DNA of 64,000 nucleotides from Chrysogorgia sp. JL179-B06 (Eukaryota; Cnidaria; Anthozoa; Scleralcyonacea; Chrysogorgiidae): positions 581,501-645,500 of the forward strand of contig JAYKKM010000379.1 in the NCBI GenBank assembly GCA_035772405.1. Direction: 5' to 3'. The notes beneath the pieces are model-generated. The model did not search any database. It was not told the DNA's origin and was given only the letters and a program-made list of their open reading frames with translations. The position numbers and the translations under genes are program-made. Positions 49,124 to 60,000 of the stretch are shown piece by piece (the stretch's first letter is position 1; every line of letters begins with the position of its first letter).

Positions 49124-49379
49124 GAATAATTATTCTGAGGATACGAGCTTGACGATCGTCCATGTATCGTGAGTTGTGAAATAGGTTAATCCGCGTTTTG
49201 ACAGGTTTTAAGGTGTGGTCGCATTCATCTATTGTTATGACCATGACAACTGTAAAATAATTTGTTTAAAACGCTCAGGTTTGAAACGTATCTAAACAAA
49301 AACCTAACGGTAGATTGCAAGTGCTGTACATCTCGAGAAGTGAGAACCCAAATATTATATCGTCAATCTGAAAATTGAT

Positions 49380-51600
49380 CAGAAACCTAAAGTCAAGCGT
49401 TCAGTCTATAATTTTAAGAAAGCCGATTGGTCGGGTCTCCAAGAAGTGCTTGCCCGCACCCCCTGGGACACAGTCTTTGTTCGTGACAATATCGATGCAT
49501 CGCTTTCCAACTGGTGTGACCTGTTCCTCTCTGCAGATGTTGATGATCACGTACCAATATGTAAGTCAAAGAATACTTACGATCACCCATGGATTGACAC
49601 GGAACTATTGGAGTAATTAAAAAGAAAAAGAGTCCAAAAAAAACCTTCTCCTGACACAATCTCTTACTGACCATGAGAAATACAAAGCTCTCTGGCTCAA
49701 AACGAAACAACTCATTTCCATGAAAAAGAAAGATTACGCCAATTAGCTGAGGGACTGAATTTTCGAAAACCCGAAACGCTTCTGGTCAGTTCTTAAATCT
49801 TCACAACTGACAGTCGACGTAAAGCTAACCTTTTAAACACGTTTTTAGCCCTCGTGAGGTGGAACCACGTACCATGCCATCTAATCCACCGCCACCTTCA
49901 AACACTCGACTCTCCGACATACAGCTGACAGATATTGAAGTTGCGGAAGTACTTGGCAAGTTGACCCAAATAAGGCTTGTGGGCCTGATGGAATCCCGAG
50001 CAGACCCTTGCTAAAAGTCGCAGATATAATTGCCCCTTCGCTGTGCCGACTGTTCAACATGTCCCTTTCCATAGGTTTCGTGCCTGCTATGTGGAAGCTT
50101 GCCAACATTACTCCTGTTTTTAAAAAGGAAGATCCAACAATCCCTTCCAATTACAGACCTATCTCTCTGCTTAGTGTGCTGTCTAAGGTGCTGGAATGTC
50201 GCGTGTTTGTGCACTGTCATCACCACCTTGCACCGTGCTTCTACCAACTTCAACATGGTTTTCTCAAGGGGAAATCAACAACAACACAACTGTTGGAGGT
50301 GTACCATGACATCTTGGATTCTGTAGCAAGTGGTAAAAAGTTGATGCCATCTACCTTGATCTGTCGAAAGCACAATTTGCTATTGCGCAAACTCAAGAGT
50401 TATGGTATCACTGGTACTCTCCTGTCGTGGTTTCGCAACTGCCTTACTGACAGACATCAAAGATTTGTCCTGGATGGTGCCTTTTCCAACTGGCGTTCGG
50501 TTACGTCTGGTGTGCCACAGGGCTCAATACTTGGCAAATTCATGTTCCTTGTGTATGCCAACGACGCCCCTGATTACATTCAGTCTGAATCAACGATCGC
50601 CCTTTTTGCCGACGATTCCAAACTGTATAGACCTATTGACTTCCCTACTTCGAGTTACCTTCTCCAAAGCGACCTTGACTGTCTACACAAATGGAGTGTG
50701 GACTGGGCAATGGAATTCAACATTTCCAAATGTAATGTATTGGACATCTCAAGGAAAAAAACGTCAACTAATGAAACATCGTACAGTCTAGATGGTCAAC
50801 CGCTGGAGCGCGCTCCGTAAATTTCCGACCTTTGTATCACCGTGTCTAGTGGCCTATCTTGGTCAAGACACATCGAAATCACTGTCGCCAAGACCAACGA
50901 GACACTTGGTCTTATTAAAGACTGTGCAGGGACATCAACGCTTCAAGAACAATAAAATTGTTATACTGCACCCTTGCAAGGCCCAAGTTTGAGTATGGCA
51001 GTAACTTGTGGTCACCTTACACTAGTAAACATCGCGCGCTAATTGAAAATGTCCAGCGGCGACTATCCACCGGAATTGTCATACGCCGAAAGATTTATCA
51101 AAACAAACCTCATATACCACTAGAATTTCGTAGAGAGATCTCCAACTTGACATTACTCTTCAAATCTAGAAAGGGTCTCGGCTCTACCGACGTTAACAAT
51201 TATTTAAGCACTTTTGAAACAAAATACAAATCACGAAATTATGATCCTAATAACTTTTATTTAGTTATAAAACATAAACAGGACTACTTCCGGAAATCGT
51301 TTTTTATTAGGTCAGCTGAACTGTGGAACACTCTCCCATCTAGTCTCTAATCCTACAATTCTCTCGCTCTATTTAAGTCTAGTCTCCAAAAAATGTACTC
51401 AAACAAATTACCTTCTTATAGCCCCCCCTGGCTATGTCCAATAAGTCTAAAATCTCATATGTATCTACCATTAAGGGGTCAGGTCTCGATTGGGACGTAA
51501 GTCCTGTTCCTTTCTCCTGTCACACCTGTCTTATTCGTTGTATTTGTATGTAATTTTTGTATTAATAGTAACTTGTAAATATATTGTGACAAATTCATTA
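49380..51600 (+). mobile_element. CR1/jockey-type LINE, decayed
   Basis: Plus-strand pieces: pre-RT region near 49430-49620 (PWDTVFVRDNIDASLSNW, DHPWIDTELLE in shifting frames), RT 50008-50820 (NYRPISLLSVLSKVLE, HGFLKGKSTTTQLLE, SGVPQGSILGKFMF, catalytic LFADDSKLY), C-terminus 50958-51350 (FRKSFFIRSAELWNTLPSSL). Frame breaks near 50345, 50810 and 50950. About 250 bp of 3' sequence ends in ATTAAAACAAATTATAAT. Related to the LINE in element B. Confidence 0.82.
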
Positions 51601-52206
51601 AAACAAATTATAATCTATCTTTTTGTTTTGTTTTTGATTCACATTTTTCAATAATATTTTGGGTTCTCAAGAAGCTCTGCTAGCAATTGGAAGCATGGGT
51701 AGCAATTGGAAAATCTTGTGCCATAGGTCCAATCACCAAAAGTTTAGCCTTGGTGAAATCATCGCAAGGGTAGGTGCTTATAAGTCAGGCAACTGATTAA
51801 AAACTGAAAGAGGACTGGCACTCAAAAGCTTGAACATTTCCGCTATTTATAAAAATTGCTCTCTGCTGTTTGCATTTGTGATAATGACATAGCGTCATCA
51901 TGGGAGCTCGTATTTGACGAGTAAATTTTCATTTCCTCAGACTTCCCAACGACAGTGCACTTCGGTCTTCGGTACTGCCTGTCGAGGCTTCTTGTTGGCA
52001 CGTGTGAACCTCCAAATTCATATCCAAGGCTTGTAGCGGTACCTTTTCCACGAGAGCACCACCAACTAGCCGAATTCTGATTATTGAAGCAAAAAGTTTT
52101 AAACAATGAATACATATGTGCTAATACATGGTAATACGAGTAGCAACCTATTGTAGTTATATGTACTGTTTAATGTACGATGTGAAAGGTCATAAAACTT
52201 TTCCAT
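51601..52206. other. Unassigned sequence before fragment F
   Basis: No recognised gene. The minus reading 51843-52115 shows no family features. Confidence 0.45.
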
Positions 52207-52209
52207 AAC

Positions 52210-52395
52210 GTGATAAACTTTTTCAGAAGACGTCGTGCTCAGCGTAGTAAAATAAAGCGTGACCATAAGTACAAGTTACGTTGGTTCTCAAAGTCGAAAA
52301 TTTATAAGGTTCCTAACAGCGCGAGGCCCTTATCACCCGTAACCATCGACACCTCAACGCCCTTGTCAGCTGTGGATGTCGACACCTCGACTTAA
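52210..52395 (+). pseudogene. Basic peptide (fragment F)
   Basis: INFFRRRRAQRSKIKRDH...RWFSKSKIYKVPN resembles 14726-14896 in B, then a Thr/Ser/Asp tail. It lacks an ATG (the frame opens with GTG), so the 5' end is probably lost at the fragment boundary. Confidence 0.5.
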
Positions 52396-52410
52396 GAATA
52401 TTTAAAGACA

Positions 52411-52419
52411 TATAGTATA
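52411..52419 (+). promoter_or_regulatory. TATAGTATA motif touching ATG at 52420
   Basis: Same motif and position as in elements A and B. Confidence 0.55.
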
Positions 52420-53212
52420 ATGACAACCAAGGTGTTCAACTTTGAGTAGCACGACGTAATGACGATCAATCGTGGTGGTAACGTGTGGTTTAGGGGTAAA
52501 GATGTCGCTCGGGCGCTTGGATATGCTCGACCAAAGGACGCTGTTCGCGTTCACGTTGATCACGACCTTAAAACGAAGGGCGGTGATTCACAGCCCCCCT
52601 TACAAATTAACAAACAGACTGTATTTATCAACGAACCAGGGGTATATTCGTTGGTGTTCTCAAGTAAGCTACTAAGTGCAAAACGTTTTAGACATTGGGT
52701 CTTTAATGACGTTTTACTGACTTTTTGAAAGACTGGTGAATACCGTCTGTTACGATGTAATCAATTTAAAATAGTCACCGAGTTCGACCTTCACTCGAAG
52801 GTTGTTGACTACGTTAGAAAGTACTACCCAGAAGCTATTCTGGTAGCTGCTTGTGGTGAAAACCAAGACACTGCAATTAAGTAAAAGGATATCAAGTTGG
52901 AAAAAAGGTTACCAACGTGGTACACCTGACTTGATTATCGCCAATGCACACCAACGGTACAATGAACTTGCGACCGAGTTTAAGAACCCAGGTAGTACAG
53001 GCAGGGTATCACAATACCAAAAGGAACTTATGCTTAGGTATAAACTCGCTGGGTATCTAACGTTGTTGTATGAATCATACGACAACGCCATTAATGTGAT
53101 AACGAGGTATTTCTTTGACATCAGGTTTAAATGTCCCTGGCGTATTCGTAAATTTAGAAGCATGACGACGTTAAACAACCACAATAGGTGGATACACCGT
53201 GGTCGCAACTAA
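52420..53212 (+). pseudogene. BRO-N / VRR-NUC-like / C2H2 fusion gene, broken (fragment F)
   Basis: BRO-N part at 52459-52728 (VWFRGKDVARALGYARPKDAV), nuclease part at 52853-53212 (GTPDLIIANA, TEFKNPGSTG, RYKLAGYLTLL), finger degenerate (first Cys pair CPWRI lost its second cysteine). Stops at about 52448, 52726 and 52881, with a frameshift near 52880. Contains an in-frame insert-like GGDSQPPLQ also seen in D's copy. Confidence 0.8.
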
Positions 53213-53214
53213 TT

Positions 53215-53787
53215 TCATGTGTTAGGGTGGTGACGTATACACACTGCTTTGTATTCTTCAGCACCACCGACAAGTGATGGCCCTGGGTTATATCTCCAAT
53301 TGAATGGTGCTTCAACGCGGTTGTTCCGTCAGTCACGACAAACGGTACACCATGCTTTAAGAAAGGTAATGTTGTCTGCCACTGGAAATAATGTATGAAG
53401 GTCACCAAGTCTTTCTAGGTGTTCTGACACCTGCAGGCCACAAATGATGACACGTACATGTATACCAGCTTTGACGTACTCACGAATAAGTGATAAGTCA
53501 GGGTACCAATGGCCTTCGTCAATACCAGCGGCGTCGTAGTGTGCCAATTCCGAGTACATTGGAAGGTCAGTGATTACTTTGGCAGGTAAATAGTCTGATC
53601 CAACGACAATACTTCGACAATGTGTGGAAAATGTGTGGTCCGTTCGTCGGATGTCACCTGTGTTGTTCATGTACATCACTTTGAGCCCTGACTTGCTTAA
53701 CGTGATTAGTCTACGGAGCATTTCTGTCGTCTAACCCGCAAACATGGGACCAATGATGATTTCAAGTTTACCAACTTTAGTGGTCAT
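53215..53787 (-). pseudogene. Type II thymidine kinase, P-loop lysine replaced by stop (fragment F)
   Basis: ATG 53787, then GPMFAG followed by TAG where the catalytic P-loop lysine codon should be. Remainder open (LYM-like VMYMNNTGDIRRTDH, IDEGHWYPDL, CTVCRD) until a TGA after CTVCRD near 53331; the last part (EAPFNWRYNPGPS) can still be read to 53215. Damage differs from that in B. Confidence 0.85.
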
Positions 53788-53803
53788 TATACTTTAAGAA
53801 ATT

Positions 53804-54560
53804 TGTAGTTGTAACTGTATGATTCTTCTTTATTCAGTTCAACTGAAGTACAAATCACTCCTAACTCTAAACTTAACTGAACTTATATAGGATACATATA
53901 TACATAATAATCCGGAAATGGACTTACCGAAAGCTCTTATTACATCTCCTTTTTTTATTCTTTTAAAATGATAAACAAGGTGTGTATATATAATCCTACA
54001 TTCACGACTAATAAAGGTTATTACTAATTTGAAAGTGTGTTCAACTAAAGAATTAATAGTTTCTATAAATTTAAATCTGGCGTTTTCACCGCCATGGCCC
54101 GGGTTCCAATCGCGGCATGGGTACCATAACTTGTTTGGTGGTGTTACAACTCTTCCCGATCGGGTTTTCCTTATAACGAATTCAGTTTGTTCAGTATCTT
54201 GTGCTGCTTGAACGGATTCCTTTTCCATTCTTTCTCTTGGGTCTTCTCTTGGACCTCGTTGCATTTACTGTTCCACCTCTGATTGCTGTGATTGATCTGA
54301 TTGCTCCATTTCTACGGACTCAGGCGGCTCGTCCACATTAAGAATTTGTCTGCGGTTTCTTCTGTACTCCGGATTGCCCGACTCTACAATATAGGATCGT
54401 GGATGGTCTGTCTTACGAACAATAACGCCTTTCTTCTTGAACCCATCTTTGTTTTGTAGTCTGACCACATTTCCAGATTTCAGAGGTTCCAGCGGCTTTG
54501 CAGTACGATTATAGTACTTCGCTTGTTGCTTCCGATACTCTTGTCTTGACAAGTTGCCTT
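53804..54560 (-). mobile_element. Gypsy-type retrotransposon 3' remnant
   Basis: Minus-strand pol C-terminus: KQQAKYYNRTAKPLEPLKSG, KGVIVRKTDHPRSYIVES, RRNRRQILNV, then after a TAA at 54265-54267 EFVIRKTRSGRVVTPPNKL. This is the integrase C-terminal tail of Gypsy-like elements. Sequence from 53804 (TGTAGTTGTAAC) to about 54050 probably belongs to the long terminal repeat. The 5' part is replaced by the minisatellite. Confidence 0.75.
54077..54125 (+). tRNA. tRNA-Glu(UUC)-like 3' half, antisense to the Gypsy remnant
   Basis: GGCG-TTTTCAC-CGCC is a perfect anticodon stem-loop of tRNA-Glu type with anticodon TTC. It is followed by GGCCCGGGTTCC, the start of a T-arm, and a degenerate end. The 5' half is absent, so this is a relic. 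It replaces the expected end of the Gypsy frame. Confidence 0.55.
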
Positions 54561-56857
54561 GTCTCGCCTTGTCTTGACAAGTTGTCTTGTCTTGTCTTGT
54601 CTTGACAAGTTGTCTTGTCTTGTCTTGACAAGTTGTCTTGTCTTGACAAGTTGTCTTGTCTTGTCTTGACAAGTTGTCGTGTCTTGTTTTGTCTTGACAT
54701 GTTGTCGTGTCTTGTCTTGACAAGTTGTCTTGTCTTGTCTTGACAAGTTGTCATGTCTTGTCTTGTCTTGACTTGTCTTGTATTGTCTTCACAAGTTGCC
54801 TTGTCTTGTCTTGACAAGTTGTCTTGTCCTGTCTTGTCTTGTCTTGTCTTAACAAGTTGTCTTGTCTTGTCACGTCTTGTCTTGTCTTGACAAGTTGTCT
54901 TGTCCTGTCTTGTATTGTCTTGTCTTGTCGGATCTTGTCTTGCCTTGTCTTGACAAGTTGTCTCGTGTTGTCTTGTCTTGTCTTGACAAGTTCTCTTGTC
55001 TTGTCTTGTCTTGACAAGTTGTCTTGTCTTGACAAGTTGTCTGGTCTTGTCTTGACAAGTTGTCCTGTCTTGTCTTGACAAGTTGTCTTGTTTTGTCTTG
55101 GCAAGTTGTCTTGTGTTGTCTTGTCTTGACAAGTTGTCTTGTCTTGACAAGTTGTCTTGTCTTGACAAGTTCTCTTGACAAGTTGTCTTGTCTTGACAAG
55201 TTGTCTTGACAAGTTATCTTGCCTTGACAAGTTGTCTTGTCTTGACAAGTTGTCTTGACAAGTTGTCTTGACAAGTTGTCTTGACAAGTTGTCTTTACAA
55301 GTTGTCTTGACAAGTTGTCTTGACAAGTTGTCTTGTCTTGACAAGTTGTCTTGTCTTGACAAGTTGTCTTGTCTTGACAAGTTGTCTTGTCTTGACAAGT
55401 TGTCTTGACAAGTTGTCGTGACAAGTTGTCTTGACAAGTTGTCTTGACAAGTTGTCTTGTCTTGACAAGTTGTCTTGACAAGTTGTCTTGTCTTGACAAG
55501 TTGTCTTGACAAGTTGTCTTGTCTTGACAAGTTGTCTTGACAAGTTGTCTTGTCTTCACAAGTTGTCTTGTCTTGACAAGTTGTCTTGACAAGTTGTCTT
55601 GTCTTTACAAGTTGTCTTGTCTTGACAAGTTGTCTTGTCTTGTCTTGTCTTGACAAGTTGTCTTGTCCTGTCTTGTCTTGTCTTGACAAGTTGTCTTGTC
55701 TTGTCTTTTATTGACAATTTTCTTGTCTTGACAAGTTCTCTTGACAAGTTGTCTTGTCTTGACAAGTTGTCTTGACAAGTTATCTTGTCTTCACAAGTTG
55801 TCTTGTCTTGACAAGTTGTCTTGACAAGTTGTCTTGACAAGTTGTCTTGACAAGTTGTCTTGACAAGTTGTCTTGACAAGTTGTCTTGACAAGTTGTCTT
55901 GTCTTGACAAGTTGTCTTGTCTTGACAAGTTGTCTTGTCTTGACAAGTTGTCTTGTCTTGACAAGTTGTCTTGACAAGTTGTCTTGACAAGTTGTCGTGA
56001 CAAGTTGTCTTGACAAGTTGTCTTGACAAGTTGTCTTGTCTTGACAAGTTGTCTTGACAAGTTGTCTTGTCTTGACAAGTTGTCTTGACAAGTTGTCTTG
56101 TCTTGACAAGTTGTCTTGACAAGTTGTCTTGTCTTCACAAGTTGTCTTGTCTTCGCAAGTTGTCTTGACAAGTTGTCTTGTCTTTACAAGTTGTCTTGTC
56201 TTGACAAGTTATCTTGTCTTGACAAGTTGTCTTGTCTTGACAAGTTCTCTTGTCTTGACAAGTTGTATTGTCTTGACAAGTTGTCTTGTCTTGAAAAGTT
56301 GTCTTGTCTTGACAAGTTGTCTTGCCTTGACAAGTTGTCTTGTCTTGACAAGTTGTCTTGTCTTGACAAGTTGTCTTGTCTTGACAAGTTGTCTTGTCTT
56401 GACAAGTTGTCTTGACAAGTTGTCGTGACAAGTTGTCTTGACAAGTTGTCTTGACAAGTTGTCTTGACAAGTTGTCTTGACAAGTTGTCTTGACAAGTTG
56501 TCTTGACAAGTTGTCTTGACAAGTTGTCTTGACAAGTTGTCTTGACAAGTTGTCTTGACAAGTTGTCTTGACAAGTTGTCTTGACAAGTTGTCTTGACAA
56601 GTTGTCTTGACAAGTTGTCTTGACAAGTTGTCTTGACAAGTTGTCTTGACAAGTTACTTGACAAGTTGTCTTGAGAAGTTGTCTTGTCTTGACAACTTGT
56701 CTTGTCTTGCAAGTTGTCTTGACAAGTTGTCTTGTCTTGACAAGTTGTCTTGACAAGTTGTCTTGTCTTGACAAGTTGTCTTGACAAGTTGTCTTGTCTT
56801 GACAAGTTGTCTTGTCTTGACAAGTTGTCTTGTCTTGACAAGTTGTCTTGTCTTGAC
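54541..56857. repeat. Minisatellite of 13 bp and 18 bp units (CTTGACAAGTTGT, plus CTTGT)
   Basis: About 2.3 kb. Basic unit ACAAGTTGTCTTG with optional extra TCTTG. The block 56400-56660 is almost pure 13-mers; the left part, 54541-55100, is richer in extra CTTGT units. Both strands and most frames are open, giving false ORFs of up to 312 residues (MSRQ..., LVKTTCQD...). Starts inside the Gypsy frame and stops one or two bases before element D. Confidence 0.95.
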
Positions 56858-57075
56858 AATAGTATAGAAAGTGGGGCTACCGGCGCATTTTTCCATTTTT
56901 TCATGTCTCAACTTTTTTCTCTGTAGAACTAAGCACTTTTACCGTTTTTGGATTCCACATATAACTGTCGAGCAAATATGTGGAATCCAAAAACGGGAAA
57001 AGCGCTTGGTTCTCCAGAGAAGTTGAGACATTCAAATGGAAAAAGTTCGCCGTTAGCCCCACTTTCGAGACTACT
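56858..57075. repeat. Left terminal hairpin of element D
   Basis: 218 bp self-complementary unit, arms TAGTATAGAAAGTGGGGCTACC and its partner near GTTAGCCCCACTTTCGAGACTACT, with inner arms around TGTCTCAAC and ATATGTGGAATCC. Confidence 0.88.
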
Positions 57076-60000
57076 AATAGACGATGTGTCGCATGGTTTG
57101 AAATCTGTGAGACGTGTATCAGCTAGTAGGCTACAGAGTGAGGTGTCTGGACGTGGGGCTGCTGCGGGTGAGGATGTCGCTCGTAACAAGACTGTGTCAA
57201 GCAATATTGTGAGTGGTCCTGATATGAACTTTATTTCAAGTCATGAGTCGAGTGGAGCTCGTGGTTCGAAAAGGTCTAAGGACTTAGCTATATTAAATAA
57301 TAAAACGACTCGTGTAAAAATGTCTGAGAGTAAACGTAACTCTATTATGGATGGTAATGTCGCTCGTAGTGGTACACTATCGAGTGGTGGTGCACGTGGT
57401 CCTGATATAGGTTCTGGTAACTTAGTTATACCGAATATTAAGATGAGTTTTCTAGAGAGGATGTCTGGCTATCTAGCTGATGCTAAAGTATTGGGGTATA
57501 AGTGGATGGACCTTATTAGAAGGGTATCTAGAGAGAACGTCATTAATAGAGTCACCAGATTTAGGGAGGTCAGAGAAGTTCGAAAGGCTAGACGCGATCT
57601 TAAACGATACGTGAGGAGGTCACGACTAAGTCAGGAGGCCTCAGACAAAGAGTACAAGAGAATCACTAGTCTTATTGCTAAGGTGAAACGTCCTACTGTA
57701 GTACAAAGGAGAGTTGCTCTCAAAGGGTACACCAAGTCGTATAGTGTCAAGGTAATCGACAATAAGGAACCATTAAAACAATTAGTCTGGACTAGAGGAG
57801 TAGTGGGCTCAACTTTACAGAAAGAGCTAGAGAGACTGAAAGGTTTGAAGTTTTCCGAGACATTGAAAGTGACTCTAGAGAAACAAATTGGTGACGGAGA
57901 GTCTTTGTTTAAGACAGCCTTCTTCAATAGTGTGGTCAAAACAGTGGTTAGTAGTGTTGATATTAGTGGAACTACGAGACAAGCTAGTGAGGAGATATTA
58001 AATCGTATAGCTGTGTGGTTGTCAGAAGGGTCTGGGTGGGTTGTAGATAGTGTTAATGATCACTATATTAATGTGGTAGTGTATAAGCCTCTTAAAGGAT
58101 CGAGTTATATTGAGCTGCCAGAAGAGTTGAGGAACGCGTCGAAAGGTTTGATTAATATAAAGAATGAAGATGACAAGTGTTTCATGTGGTGTCACGTGTT
58201 GCACAAGTGTCCTGTGAGGAAGGATCCGCAGAGAGTGTCAAAACACAAGAAGAACGTAGGTTCTGTCAATTATGAGGGAGTGAGATTTCCAGTGGATACG
58301 AAACAGTACAAAAAGATAGAGAGGCAGAATGATATTAGCATCAGTGTGTTTGGGTATGAGGACAAGCAACCATTTCCTATCTACGTTTCTGAGGAGAAGT
58401 GTGAGGATCATATGGACCTGCTGCTAATAACGAATGGTGTTAAACGACACTACGTGTACATCAAAGACTTTGGTAGGTTTATGTTCGGTCAGTCTAATCA
58501 CAAGTGTCGCAAGAATATCTGTAGATACTGTCTTCAATGTTTTACTACCAATGAGGTTCTAGAGAATCATAAGGAGGTTTGTATGGTGGTAAATGGTAAG
58601 CAAGCGATCAAGATGCCAGTAGAAGAAGACAGCACTCTTGAGTATGAAAATTACCACAAACAATTAGGAGTACCATTCGTAATATACGCAGACTTCGAGG
58701 CTATCACAGAGAAGGTCGACAACGTGACACCACTCACAGGATCGTACACCAGTGAGTACCAAAGACATACGGACTGTGGGTATGGATACAAAGTAGTGTG
58801 CTGTTACGATGATAAATATAGTAAACCAGTGGAGATGTTTCGAGGTCCGAAAGCGGTTAAGAAGTTCATGAAAAAGATGTTAGAGGAGGTTAAATACTGC
58901 AAGAAAGTTAGAAAGGATCATTTTAATAAGGACATGGTGATGACCATAGCTGATAAGGTTAACTTCAAGGAAGCGACTAAATGTCATATTTGTGATAGGA
59001 AATATAAACGTAAAAACGTGAGAGTTAGAGATCATTGTCATGTCACTGGTAAATATAGAGGTTCAGCACATCAGTTATGTAATAGGAACTATAGATTGAC
59101 TGATAAGATACCTGTCATATTTCATAATCTAAGAGGGTACGATAGCCACTTCATAATGCAAGAGATAGGTAAGATAGGTCAGAAAATCAACGTCATACCA
59201 AATAATATGGAGAAATATATGGCATTCATGTTAGGTAAACATCTAGTGTTTCTAGATAGTTTCCAATTCATGAGCTCTAGTCTAGCCAACCTAGTTAACA
59301 ACCTACCAAAGGACTGTCTCAAGTACACGTCTGAACTGTTTCAAGGTGAGGAGCTAGAGTTGGTGTCTCGAAAAGCTGTGTACCCGTATGACTATATGGA
59401 TAGTTTCGACAAGTTTAACGAACTCGAGTTGCCACCAAAGGAGAGTTTCTACAGCGTCCTAAACGACGAGCATGTGTCAGACACAGACTACAAGCACGCT
59501 CAAGAAGTGTGGAATACAATGGGTGTGGAGAATATGGGTGGGTACCACGATCTATACCTAAAGTCTGACGTGTTACTACTAGCTGACGTGTTCGAGAACT
59601 TTAGAAGAACGTGTAAGCAGTACTACCAATTAGATCCTTGTCATTACTTCACGTCACCTGGACTATCGTGGGACGCTGCCCTAAAGATGACAGGAGTGGA
59701 ACTAAAGTTGATGACTAACATTGATATGTTTCAGTTTATCGAGAGAGGAATGCGGGGTGGTGTCTCCTGCATAACACATAGACACGGAGAAGCTAATAAC
59801 AAATACATGAAGGGGTATGATAGTAGTAAACCATCGAAACACATCGTATACCTAGATGCGAATAACCTTTACGGTTGGGCTATGTGTCAGTATCTACCAA
59901 CTGGTGGGTTTGAGTGGGTCGAGGGTTTTGACATCAACAATTTAAACAAATATAACAACGAGTCAGACAAGGGGTTGATACTTGAGGTTGATCTAGAGTA

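Larger units (their letters stand above)
48786..49170. mobile_element. Fold-back element with tRNA-like arms
   Basis: Inverted arms of about 140 bp: 48786 (ACGATACATGGACGATCGTC...) to about 48926, and about 49027 to 49170 (...GACGATCGTCCATGTATCGT). Each arm carries one tRNA-like unit. No target duplication was recognised. Could be a tRNA-SINE pair in inverted orientation or a MITE that captured a tRNA gene. Confidence 0.75.
52207..53787. mobile_element. Fragment F: Polinton accessory block
   Basis: Basic peptide(+), BRO nuclease(+), thymidine kinase(-): the order of B 14896-13267 inverted. It may be the far part of the same element as E, since E and F together give B's right-to-middle order reversed, with 44576-52206 replaced by other repeats. 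Ends just before a Gypsy terminal repeat. Confidence 0.75.

Noticed and set aside
54480..56911. Many long overlapping ORFs of MSRQ/LVKTTCQD type on both strands, up to 312 residues
   Set aside because: They are translations of the 13/18 bp minisatellite, open in most frames because the unit lacks stops; repeated peptides reflect the DNA repeat.
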